DNA from: Leuctra nigra
Taxonomy: Eukaryota; Arthropoda; Insecta; Plecoptera; Leuctridae
Assembly (NCBI GenBank): GCA_934045905.1
Contig: OW203762.1
Location: forward strand, 38,789,702 to 38,853,701
Reading direction: 5' to 3'
DNA length: 64,000 nucleotides
The position numbers were made by a program, and so were the translations under genes. Positions 11,923-22,653 of the stretch are shown here, in pieces. The notes under the pieces were generated by a model. That model made no database searches and was not told where the DNA came from. It saw nothing but the letters and a program-made list of their open reading frames with translations. The stretch's first letter is position 1, and every line of letters begins with the position of its first letter.

Positions 11923-13936
11923 CTGAAAATACAGAGATTATAGATTGTTAGAAATCGATTACACATTTTGGATCGCACATAATTTCAATTGAGTTAAGAT
12001 TTCGTATAAATATTTAGGTACTTTTTATAATAGTAACTATAAACCTGGTGGGATAAATAATCAAATATATTTATTGATATACCTTTATTTCTTGAATTGT
12101 ACCTATTTTTCACAGACGAAGAAAATTCAAGCTTGAATATTGACCCATTTTCTCTTTGCAAGTAGTTATATTAAAACAGTGTGAAACAGTACATTTTAAG
12201 GTAAGTGACAAATAAATTTGCATATTGAAATAGAATCTACTGCATCTATTAACTACACTTGCTTCCCCTCTCATTAAACCTATAGTTAATTATCATATTA
12301 TGATACTGCTGAGTGAAGAGAGTGTTGCACAAAGTAGTGCACGTGGGAGTTAATCTCATGTAAACTTACCCCAGTTTCTGATCTAGTTCTGTTCTGGTAT
12401 TAGAGAATCGGTCGTCTAACCACCCTATTATGCATTCACTAAATACAAGAATATGCAAAGAGGACACCCATAGAGAAGCATATGTAAGGACTAATGCAGT
12501 CCAAACATTATCTTACATGATAGTTTACATATAAGAAGTGTAGTTGAGAGTGGTGTGATGTCAAAGGATATTGTGTTTGCCTAGAATGTTACAAGTTTGA
12601 CTTGCCATTATCTCATAAATTAACCTGTCAATACAATTACGTACCTGTAAGTATCATTATAGAAATGTGTTTCATGTAGTTATATCCACAACAAAACAAA
12701 TATTTTGAAATATCTATGCTATCAATTAAAATTGTTGTAGAAAATTCCTGTATTCACTTTGTACTCTTCTCTTTACCAAAAGAATTAATAAAGTCACATT
12801 TATGCAAATTGCGTACTTAAGAAAAATCGTGTTTTCGTACAAGTCACTGGGGAAATGCATATCTTAACACACTCCCGTGCAACAATTTGTATTGTTAATT
12901 TATAAACTTCGCATGGGACAGAGAAACGTCACATATCTGATTAATTTAGTACAAAAATGTAATATACTGTCGTTCTACAGTTTACTGTTTCTTGTCTCTT
13001 GTTTTCATTTCTGCGACGGTATAAATTAGAAGACAACACGAGCGCCGTGACGTATATTGATCTATTTCGTTTTTCAAATTAGCAATGCTGTGTGTGTATG
13101 AACGTGATCAAAATTCCCAATCGACTTAGCACACTGGGTGGAGGGAGAAATGGTAATGAGGGGGTCAGGACACACCTCCCACAACTTCAACCCCCCTCCC
13201 ACTCAAGGCTAAACGAGTGAAGATAGCGAATTACTCTCTGACGTATCCCAGACGAAATGATGTTATCTCATCGCTCACAATAGTAGGTTCATGAAGAAGA
13301 TTTCGTTAAGCAATGCAACGGAGAAGGGCTGACGGAAGAGTAAATTAGACTACACAAACGCACCCTTTAAGTGGCATGTTCGCATTTTATATTTTCGACT
13401 CGGAAATGTATACGAAGGGTACACAGGAAAAACGATGCAAGTTATTTTTGAGAAAATGAGATAGAAGATGTCATCTGCTTGTGTTTTGTATGAGCTTTCA
13501 AACTATACCCCGGTTTATACGAAATATTGATACTTATTAGAATAATTGTAAACATGGACTGTCAATGCATAAGCATAGGACTTTCACAAATCATAAGCTT
13601 TTTTCTCGAATTGAATAAATATCTCTAACATGTCTATGTGTATTTTGCAATTTGCATTTTCTGCAAACAGATATAAATAATAATAATAATAACGTTCTTC
13701 CCCTGTGCCCTTTATATTATTTTCGTCCTGTGTAGTCTGCATCAAGTAATTTATACTCCATCATTTTAAAACTATGAGTTAACGTTATAGTAAATATTTT
13801 ATGTAAGATCATCTTTGAATTATTATGCCTGTGATTGAAATAACTGTAATTGCAAGCTTTTTCAGAAACTCGCCTACAAATGGTGGCAGATGTCAATACA
13901 CAACATCGAGTGTGAAGTTAAACACTTTCCTTATTG
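11923..13936. other. AT-rich non-coding stretch
   Basis: I see no gene. A TAA/ATA microsatellite lies near 13675-13692, and a G- and C-rich patch with GGAGGGAGAAATGG lies near 13140-13205. Confidence 0.5.
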
Positions 13937-13945
13937 TAAGTGCTA

Positions 13946-14340
13946 CCCCATAAAAAACACTCCGTGTAAAAGTACCAGCCAAGTCTCTTCAACTATAAAA
14001 AAATAGAAGAAATCTAAAAATTCAGCACTGAAAAGTAGTGATATCAAAAAATGAGCCAAGTCAAAACTAAATTTTAAAAACCAAAATATACTTGGCGCAT
14101 CGTGTATATAAATAGTATAGAAGCATATGCCAAAAATCAAACGTACCTAAATATATATAATATACCTATAATGCCCTTAAAAACGATGCGCCAAGTATAT
14201 TTTGGTTTTTAAAATTTAGTTTTGACTTGGCTCATTTTTTGATATCACTACTTTTCAGTGCTGAATTTTTAGATTTCTTCTATTTTTTTATAGTTGAAGA
14301 GACTTGGCTGGTACTTTTACACGGAGTGTTTTTTATGGGG
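13946..14340. mobile_element. Foldback element: 157-bp perfect inverted repeat
   Basis: The left arm (13946-14102) and right arm (14184-14340) are exact reverse complements by eye, separated by about 82 bp. Each unit starts with CCCCATAAAAAACACTCCG at its outer end and finishes inward with ACTTGGCGCATCG. The inverted match continues weakly outside as TAAGTG/CACTTA. Single, diverged units occur at 24847-25000 and 63571-63750. This is therefore an inverted dimer of a mobile or dispersed family. An RNA through it would fold into a long perfect duplex. Confidence 0.85.
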
Positions 14341-14449
14341 ATATCACTTATTTTTTTAGTTTATTTACACAACTTGTAACACACATCGGAGCAACAATGA
14401 CTAAATACTTTAAAAAAATACGCCATTTCCGAATTGGTTAATACGAAAA

Positions 14450-14745
14450 ATTGAGTTTGGTGCTCAATATCCCTCCAATATCACTTAAAGTGATATTCCA
14501 TGAAGAATTGCGAAAGCTTCGTTCCAATCAGTCCAGCCGTTTTCGAGGTATGGTATCACTTCCGGTTTTCAAAATGGCGACTGAAATTACAGCCACCTAG
14601 AATTTATTTCTAAAAATGTTATGTATCATTATAAGCCTTCTGAATATGTAGTTATTGTAGTAAGAGGTCATTAAAATCTAGTTCTTCATTTTCATGACGT
14701 CATTTCCGGTTTCGGTAATAGTACATCTCTACTTTAACTATTGAT
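14450..14745 (+). repeat. Dispersed repeat with CCGTTTTCGAGGTATG / TCACTTCCGGTTT units (left part)
   Basis: The words CAGCCGTTTTCGAGGTATG, TCACTTCCGGTTTTC and AAAATGGCG recur after the LINE fragment at about 15900-15955 as TAGCCGTTTTTGAGATATG, TCACTTCCGGTTTC and AAAATGGCG. A further TTTCCGGTTTCGG lies near 14702. The LINE tail therefore sits inside, or between units of, a tandem-style dispersed repeat. Confidence 0.6.
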
Positions 14746-15881
14746 ATTCCATATAGAAGACCGTCTAGAAGAGCCTAACTCTAAACCCTGAGAAGACCTA
14801 AGTGATGGTCTTCTCTGCTAGAGGAAACCGGCAACTGCCTAACATCAACATGGCGACTTCCCAAACCACCAAGTTTCTCGGCATCACTATCGACCACGAA
14901 CTAAAGTGGATTCCTCATACAACCGAACTAGTATCTAAAATGGCGAGAATTGGATATTTGATAAGGACTTTGGCAAACCAATGTTCCACAGCTGTAGTGA
15001 GAACTGTCTATTTCGCCCTGGCGCAAAGCATCATGTCATACGGTATAGTGTTTTGGGGCGCAACGACATCAAGCAAGCGTGTTTGATAATGATGGAAAAT
15101 TTTAGTGAATCTCTCACTTAGGGATGGTGTTTTGGAGGTAACCTGCGAAATAAAAACGCGCACCCCGACTGGGAATCGAACCCAGATCCTTCGGGTTTCC
15201 GGCCCTATGCTTTATATGCTTTAACCATTAAAGCATAGGGCCGGAAACCCGAAGGATCTGGGTTCGATTCCCAGTCGGGGTGCGCGTTTTTATTTCGCAG
15301 GTTACCTCCAAAGCAAGCGTGTGTTTATTGCCCAAAAGAGAATTGTCAGGCAGATGATGAGGCGGGGGCCTAGAGATTCTTGTAGGCAGTTATTTCGGGA
15401 TCTGCGAATTTTGACACTACCCTGTATATATATTTTTAACACTTGTATTTTTGTAAGAAACAATCTGAACCTCTTCAATACAGGTAATCCAGATGTGCAT
15501 AACACGAGGAGAGTGAACGACCTTCAGCACAATTATTGTAAACTAAAGCTGTCATCACAGGGTGTATTACAAATGGGTCGGAAATTTTATAATAAAATCC
15601 CAGAAACAATAAAAAACTCCAAGACAAGTGATGTATTTAAAAGGGAACTCAAAATCATGCTGTTGGAAGGATCTTTCTACTCAACCGACGAATTCATGGA
15701 TCATGCATTCTAACCTTGTTTTTACCAAGCTTTTTAGCGTTTTGTGGTGTATTATGAATTTATGTACTTTTTTAACCTGTTATTTATTCTATTGACAACA
15801 TTTATACGTTAAATTTAAAAAAAAAGATGTGAACAAATGGCTGTGAAATAAATAAATAAATAAATAAATAAATAAATCATT
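14746..15881 (+). pseudogene. Decayed Jockey/CR1-type LINE, C-terminal part of ORF2
   Basis: Two reading segments give the downstream end of a LINE reverse transcriptase protein. The first (about 14802-15082) contains KFLGITIDHELKW and ALAQSIMSYGIVFWG. The second (about 15323-15713) contains QKRIVRQMM, GRKFYNKIPETIKNS and LLEGSFYSTDEF. These are typical of the thumb and C-terminal region of Jockey/CR1-group elements. The frame is broken upstream (an in-frame TAA just before the VMVFSA segment) and by a SINE inserted at 15083-15310. The 3' end is an (AAAT)n tail at about 15847-15880, as expected for a LINE. The copy is dead and heavily 5'-truncated. Confidence 0.8.
15083..15310 (-). mobile_element. 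tRNA-derived SINE inserted as a perfect palindrome
   Basis: The insertion is flanked by a 12-bp direct duplication, AAGCAAGCGTGT, at 15071-15082 and 15311-15322. Its arms at 15133-15214 and 15229-15310 are exact 82-bp reverse complements around a 14-nt loop. Each arm carries tRNA-like sequence with a consensus box B (GGTTCGATTCC) and a GGTTAAAGCATA stretch where box A would be. Only the left side keeps the unique tail (15083-15132). Read on the minus strand this is a SINE 3' end whose 5' part has been duplicated in inverse, as in twin-primed or foldback insertions. Confidence 0.8.
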
Positions 15882-16260
15882 TAGCGCCGTTTTAATTCCT
15901 AACGGTCTAGCCGTTTTTGAGATATGACGTCACTTCCGGTTTCAAAATGGCGGCTTCCTGTTGGTTTTATAAAAAGGCACCTCAGACGCCAAAAGTGCAC
16001 ATGTGGTGAAAATTTCAGACCGATCGGCTCAGCCGTTTAGGCTGTGGCGGTGATTGCGGTGTTTCCTGATATCATCTGAATCATCTGAAGATCAAAGTGG
16101 TGTAATTTCACTGTTTTCTCGGCCCTCCAGCTAGCAAATGGAATAACCTATTGTTATAAAATTTGGTATATGTTGTCAGGTGGGCCATAGCTCAAAATTA
16201 AGATGTTTTGCAACAATGTGAGATTTCCCAATTTTGAGATCCAGTAGGCCGAAAATGCCA
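15882..16260 (+). repeat. Dispersed repeat continuing after the LINE tail
   Basis: This continues the CCGTTTTTGAGATATG / CACTTCCGGTTTC / AAAATGGCGGC units and adds TGAAAATTTCAGACCGATCGGC plus TCAGCCGTTT. The same wording style (AAATTTCAGGTCGATCGGTGAAACGG) occurs in repeat family A near 26545, so the two may be distantly related. Confidence 0.55.
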
Positions 16261-16346
16261 TGTTATTGCTTACAGTAAAAGTGTTTGGTCTGCTCCTCAG
16301 TTTTTAGGCATTTACGGTATGTTGAGTGACTGTGAGTGTACGGTAC

Positions 16347-16377
16347 GACTTGGCTGGGTGGAGCGACCGCTCCACTA
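16347..16377 (+). repeat. tRNA-like SINE fragment, pair member 1
   Basis: A 31-bp word starting GACTTGGCTGGGTGG and ending GCGACCGCTCCACTA matches 31134-31164 at 28 of 31 positions. It looks like a tRNA D-arm with a box-A-like core (TGGCTGGGTGG). The flanks do not match, so both are short relics. Confidence 0.5.
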
Positions 16378-18404
16378 GATTCACAACCTATACTGAGAAC
16401 CTGATCACATTTGTTATAAAGTACATCATTCTCTTTGATGAGTTGCAAACTTCAAACTACTTGCTTGCTCCTCCACATAATACTCCTTTCCTACAGTTTA
16501 CTATCTTACAACACAAGAAAACAATGTGTAGCTTGAATAATAATAAAAATAATAATAACACACGTTAATATATTCATAATATTATCGTTTAAATGTTCTT
16601 CGCGTGTGCATTTTGCTGCCTCTCGAACAGTTAATAGCGATACTCGAAAGCTTCAGTGGGAGCTTCATTCAAGTGCATTCTGCTTATTATGATATCCGCC
16701 AAAGTTATGTATTAGCGGAGAAGAACATTTCGAAGTGTTTTTGTTCGCCACATCCCAGCGAAATGAGCGCATTGGGAAATAGTAATGTTTTGTGAGAATA
16801 TAAAGGTGTGCGGATACTTAGAGTAAAGTATACGGTTTACATTCATTCGTGCGTACAAACCGCGATAACCAGACATTTTTATATTGCCACGTTGGAAATG
16901 AAGTTCTCTTTGCAGTGTTGCAAAACTGCATAGACAATTGAGAGGGCGAAGTAAATTAACCTCTTTCAAAGTTTTTTTTTTATATCTCTAGAGTTCTCAC
17001 CTCCCGACCATGAGTTTCCTTCGAGCGTTTTCATTCAATAGTGCTCACTTATAATATTATGTTTCGTCCCAGAGTTTTCCTACTTCCTTCGTATATGTTT
17101 AAAGAATGTGTAATGATGATTATATTTTGAGGAATGAGGAATAAGAGGCTGTAATGTTGTTTACTTTGAAACTCTCTGTGAAGTTTGACTGACAATTTGG
17201 AGGGCGACTTCCCTGGAATTTGACCTGGAATGTGATGGTCAAAATTAAGGACGAAGACTCAACTATTAACTCTTAAAACCATGTTTTCCAAAGCATGAAA
17301 TAAAATTTATTATACTGAAGTATTTGACAAGTCTAATAGAAAGTGTATTTGTATTCAGAAGTATGGTGGCGACGTTTTTATGGTATATTACATAGTTTTC
17401 ACTTTTGACAACTTTTCCACGATATTATGTTTTGGCCAGTAGGGAAATAAGATGCCTTTTTGTACAAGACTATTATAAAAGTTAGTAATGTAAGTTATTT
17501 TGAGGTAAAAGTATCTCAGAGAGAACGTTAATAACCCCTGTAATAATTATTGTAAAATATGGAGTTCACACCTTAACACACTTTCATTAAAACTTAAAGT
17601 ACACAATACTCCTCGAAGAGGGATTTTAGATTCTTCGAAATACCATTAATATTATATCGAGTCGCCAATACTTCGAACCTAATTGGTAACTTTTTATTAT
17701 AAAAGAATTTGATCAGTGAACAACTCTCTATCTCATATTTACACTGTGTGCATAAAATATTTGATGTATGATCAAACGAGAAAGAAAATCTTGGATTTGC
17801 ATTTATGCACACAATCAGAGAGTAATGTGATGGACTTAATTAAAAATATTACGTAGGATTGTTAAATGGGCAAGAATAATTTCTTTCTGACGGAAAGAAA
17901 CGGCTTTATTAGAAAAACGTCTGTGAGGGCTGTTGCAATATACCATGCCATGACTGGTACGTTCACAGACAGAAGCAAACGTAGAAATAGAAAATGTTGA
18001 TTTAATATGTAAGAGCGTCTGAAAATGGAACTTCCTTTTAGTAGTGAAATTTTTTATCTCTTTAATTTTTCTTAATTAACAGCTGTTTAATTACTAAAAA
18101 GAGTTTCGTTCATATTATTTATGTCTTTCTCGTTTTAATTAAACGTTGTCTCTTTTGCATCACAGAGTTTCGTGTTAACGACATTATTATATTTTCCTGT
18201 ATTAGGCGGATGAGTAGAAATGTTCTGGAATATTTAATAGCCTTTAGTCATCATGGAAAAGCACAGAGATATATTAAGAAAACGATGGGAAATGACACGT
18301 TTTGTATGAGATGATAGCAACGACATTTGTGCTGATCGTTTCTTGCATATTGATAATTAAATATGTATGTTATAAAGGTTTTAAACTTTCATGGGTACAG
18401 ATTT
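16378..18404. other. AT-rich non-coding stretch
   Basis: I found no coding frame. There is an AAT/AAC microsatellite near 16537-16560, and nothing else stands out. Confidence 0.5.
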
Positions 18405-18598
18405 TATATACACTTTCATTGGGATATTTCATCATGTGAAATTATTTTATAATGCCAAAAGTTTCTACTCCAATATCGAATCTTCTTCAGGACAAAACTC
18501 ATATAAAAAAGCAGTTCGATATTGGAGATGGAACTGCATTATAAAATAACATAACAGGATAACATAACAGGAATAAATATCCCAATGAAAGTGTATAT
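18405..18598. repeat. About 190-bp imperfect palindrome (hairpin)
   Basis: TATATACACTTTCATTGGGA at 18405 pairs with its complement ending at 18598. Inside, ATTTTATAATGC pairs with GCATTATAAAAT, and CTCCAATATCGAA pairs with TTCGATATTGGAG. The arms are about 90 bp with several gaps. It could be a foldback MITE or a source of a hairpin RNA. No target-site duplication is obvious. Confidence 0.75.
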
Positions 18599-20478
18599 AT
18601 ACGTTTGTTTACATTTTTATGTTTTGCGTTATATGTTTTGTAGCTTTCCTTATTAATGAAGAGAGAGTATTGAAACATCGTATTTATTAGTGTTTGACGC
18701 ACAAATTACACAAAAGCTTTCACTAATTGAGTTTAAAAATATTGATTCAACAAAAGTACAGTATCAGAAAATAATCAAAAACACGCAAACCGATCTTGCA
18801 AAAAATCATTTATCCTCACGTTTTGTTCTACAAACAAAATAATTGTAGTATTTAATAGAAAACTCCCATTGTTATAAAAATACAATATCATTAGATCTGT
18901 ATAATTTTTTTCACCAATAGCAAACAGCATTTTCCTTATCATTTGGCGCTGGCTGAAGTGGCGGGATCGACCACAATCGTGCCACACGCTAGCAACTCCC
19001 AGAGTGTCACGTCACAGCCAATTTCTCTTGTAGAAGAGAATGAAAAGCGAAGAATAAAGCGAAGAATCCACTCTCTTGGTACACATCAGATCCGCTGGCA
19101 AAGACGATAATTGCTGTTTAGTTGAGAAGTTTATAGCTATTATTTTCATCCACATTCCGGCTCATATCGTGTGAAAGGTTTCGCCAAGGAGATGATGATC
19201 TGAGTGATGCATTATGTGGAGCAAGAGAGATGCATGTCTAAGATGCTAATAACTTGCCTATTCTCCAATCTTCAACAGACTACTTTAAACGTTCAGTTTC
19301 TGACCTATTTCTAAAGAGCACGATAGTTTCTACGAGGAAATTGTATATTGTTATTTTTTTACATATAGGGAAATTTGTTCTTTACTAAAGGAAGTATTAC
19401 GCTAGATTTAACATAGCTTTTAAGTTGGAATGCAAGAATGCTTGAGTTGTTTATGGAATGTTGAAGAAGATTGTACATTTCGTGTTTGACGGAACCACGA
19501 ATCTGGTCTCTGTGCAGCGCTTTGCTTTGGCGCGCGTGAAGCGGAAATAACCAGGCAGCAAATTGTTTGCTAGGTGCGAAGAATATCCTGGCACGCAAAT
19601 ATCCTTTCACCTTGGCTCGCCCGGGTTTGTCAACTACCATACTTTCTTTCACGTGTTCGCTTTTTTGTACTCGTTCTCTCCTTTTACCGTCGTTCTTTCG
19701 CCCCCGTCGCCACATCCTCTTCCGGACTTCCATTAAATCATTTTTTGTTCTATTTTTCTTAGCCTTTCTCTTTTATGGACCGGCTTGTATTGTTCATAAG
19801 TTTGATTGCGGTTATCAAAAGAAAGAGATCTTTTCAATGATAATCTCGCCGAGAAAATATGCAACAAAGAAAGTTTAGTTATTGCGTTAATCCATCAGTT
19901 CAGTCAACTGAAGGACTTGAGATTCGGTGAGAAAATTGCTTTAGTTTTCTGGCGAAACTTAAATGTCAATGCCAAAAGGGCGCCAGTTCATCGAAAAGAA
20001 TATGACAATCTAATAATACATTCTTGAACAGAAATGCAATTTCCTGAGACGAACTATTCTGTAGGGGAAAAAGCTATGATGTCACAAAAATGGTTCACCA
20101 AAGTCCCGTTCTCAACGTCTCAACGTCGCTTTCTATATATTATTATTAATGTATTCATTATTAAATCCTATTTTATTAAATCATCACTCATCCCAGTAAA
20201 ATTAGCATTACCTAATGTACAATAAAGGATTTTTAACTTATGACATCATGTAGCTTTTCGACCATATATTTTTTGACTGATCATCTTATTCCTTATGTTT
20301 TAGACCGGCATTGTTTGAAAAGGTAAAATTTGTATAAATAATTATGAAATGAATATCAGCTAGGTATTGTTTAATTTATTATTACACGATCATTTAATAG
20401 TAAAATGCACTTTAAAATTCGGTGTTAAAGTATGAGAAATGATAATGAATTACTTTTAAACATTTCTCATCCTCATTT
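18599..20478. other. AT-rich non-coding stretch
   Basis: No gene is recognised. Around 19640-19760 there is a C/T-rich stretch (many TTCTTTC, TCTCTCC words) that makes open frames on both strands without any family resemblance. Confidence 0.45.
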
Positions 20479-20565
20479 CCCAATCATCATCATAATCATT
20501 CATCCGTCGCCATTAGCCTCGCTGCAGAACAATGCGACGTTAAGCCCCAGAAAAAAAACGTGGGT
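20479..20565 (+). repeat. SINE-like tail relic, copy 1
   Basis: CATTCATCCGTCGCCATTAG is followed by CGCTGCAGAACAATGCGACG and TTAAGCCCCAG, then an A run. A diverged relative lies at 24620-24682 (CATTCATCTGTCGCCATTAA, TAGAGCAGTGC, TTAAACACCAC). The A-rich end fits the 3' end of a short retroposon. Confidence 0.5.
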
Positions 20566-21226
20566 TTAAATAAAGAAACATAATGTAGCACATAACAGTA
20601 TTATGTACATTATTTATTGATTTAATAATACAATTGCATATGCAATTAAACTAATTGAATTTACATTATACTTTGATTGGATTCTCTTTTTCATTGGACC
20701 AACTGCTTCACCGTCATTCATCCTGTACGAACTCAGCCGATAATGTAGCAGTCTGCATTTCCACCCTCTGTCTCTCCTTCTCTCTCTCATCTCTATGATG
20801 TCACCGTCTCTGTCTCTCTAGTCACCTCTCTGGCACGCTGTAAAGCAACTCGTATACATAATATGCAAGATCTTTTCAATAAAACAACAAACGGAATGCG
20901 TTAACGCCTGCTTGTGAACAGCGCGCAGGAAGCACTCAGCCGACGATACTCATTAATAGTGCCCTCGGTTCTCGGAAAATATTCAAATCTCGGAGTAAAC
21001 TTGCATCAGGTGGCAGACGACAAGTAGTTTAGAGAGTGACAAAATAATCACTACACTCGAGATACACAATTCCTCTTTTTGTGGAATACCATTGGACTGA
21101 AAAGCAAGTCAATTTGTATAATGTTAAAATCAATTTGTAATTTAAAAGAATTCAAATACTTTTATTTAAATATAAAAATGTGTTCTCCTCTTGTAGTCAA
21201 ATATCCTTCTTCAAAAGTATAAATTC

Positions 21227-21434
21227 GGTACCTCAGAGGTAGAAGGTCCGTCCATTTCATGTAATCTTGAGTGAGTTGATCAGTAGGTTAATCCAATCAT
21301 ATTTGTAATAGCGACACAATTCAATTCGTAAGAGAATACTTCAATATATCTGTAATTGGAAATTCATAGTTATTACATCATTCCCAAACTCTGGAATCGA
21401 GAAAATGACTTCGGGCCTTCTACCTCTGAGGAAC
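21227..21434 (+). mobile_element. MITE family M, copy 1
   Basis: The terminal inverted repeats are nearly perfect: left CCTCAGAGGTAGAAGGTCCG, right complement CCTCAGAGGTAGAAGGCCCG. Internal words TCCAATCATATTTGTAA and GTAAGAGAATACTTCAATAT recur in inverse in the copy at 22404-22653 and in weaker form at 28901-29144. There is no coding capacity, so it is a non-autonomous DNA transposon. Confidence 0.8.
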
Positions 21435-21875
21435 AGAAATAATTACTTGCATGAATTTGTGCTACTTGTTCTTTGAAACAGCTTCTCAGAGTCGCTCTTT
21501 TAAACCCCGTTGTCAGAGGAAGAGAAGTCTTGACTTTGTTTTATCACCCCATCCTGACAATCGCCAATTCCACGGGGACCATAACACTTAGGCCGAGTGC
21601 CATTAATAGAGCGTCGTTAAACACTTAGCACGTAAAAAAACAGAACAAATGTTCTAATTTGATATACCATTTTCTTTTCGAAATAAATGCGTGTGACTAC
21701 AAGAAGCTTATATTTTTACAGCCTCATGGCTCTAGCCTACTTTATATGGTAAGAGGATTTCAGTGCAAGTGTCTTTCCACGAGCTACACACAAGTTATTC
21801 CGGTCTTAAAACACGCGATGCCAGAATGTGAGAGAAATGTTAACTGTTAAGATGAAGACAGGCGTCGCGACGTCG

Positions 21876-21945
21876 TATATAAGCTCGAGTTACTTAGACG
21901 GAGTGGGACGGCGACGTCGGACGGCGACGTCGGACGTCGGTGTTA
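21876..21945 (+). promoter_or_regulatory. TATA-like box with CG-rich tandem repeat
   Basis: TATATAAG at 21876-21883 lies about 25-30 bp upstream of a CG-rich patch. The patch holds tandem 13-bp units GGACGGCGACGTC (about 21907-21940) and GGACG words that also fit a DPE-like element. The arrangement resembles an insect core promoter, but no gene follows clearly. Low confidence. Confidence 0.25.
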
Positions 21946-22403
21946 TGATGGGGAGAGCTTGGCGGCCACTTTTAGCAAATACTTTTTTTGTGCGAGGAAC
22001 CAATTGTTGTCCGGAACGTTTTCCGCTTGGCTCGCAATTTTACGATTTCTGTATTATACTAGGAACAACCTAGACCTATATGGCGAGAGAGTTTTGGTGT
22101 GCCAAGTTTAGAATTAAAAGTGACGCTTTTTATGATTTTCGTCTTTGTGAAATGCTGAAATTGCTTTCTTTTGCGGGTTGTTGTGCGAGTGTGTGCTAAA
22201 ATGGAAGCATGCCTCGTGATTTACTAGATACGAAAGGACAACACAATACAAAAATAAAATAAATCCCGGTTGAGAAATTTAATAAATAAGAGTATTGATT
22301 TTTATGGTGTGAAGTTATAAATATTGTTCCCGTGATGTCATATAAATTAATCTCATTGTAATTCCTTATTTCATAAAGGCCAATTTTAATAAAGAATATA
22401 TCT

Positions 22404-22653
22404 GTACATCAGAAGTAGAAGCTCGGAAGTCTATTTTCTCGATTTTATATTGCTCACTTTTGGACTGATGTAGTCAAACTCAATCAATTTTGCTATTTGA
22501 TTGATGTCCAAATACAGTTACAATATTGAAGTATTCTCTTACACAATGACTCATGTAATCTTTACAAATATGATTGGATGAAGGCAGAATTACTGGTTTT
22601 TTACTTTACCTCAACAATCATTGAAATTGACTTCCGGCCTTCCTTTGAGGCAC
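22404..22653 (-). mobile_element. MITE family M, copy 2 (inverted)
   Basis: The ends are diverged inverted repeats (CATCAGAAGTAGAAGCTCGG and, on the other strand, CCTCAAAGGAAGGCCGG, both leading to AAGTC). The interior, read on the minus strand, repeats TCCAATCATATTTGTAA and GTAAGAGAATACTTCAATAT from copy 1. It is about 40 bp longer than copy 1. Confidence 0.75.

Noticed and set aside
12190..12206. Plus-strand AAG|GTAAGT at 12201 (and 34860) as recursive splice sites
   Set aside because: There is no pyrimidine tract in front of the AG.
15133..15310. Functional tRNA gene pair
   Set aside because: Box B is perfect, but the D-arm and acceptor stem do not close, and the unit is a flanked insertion with target duplication.
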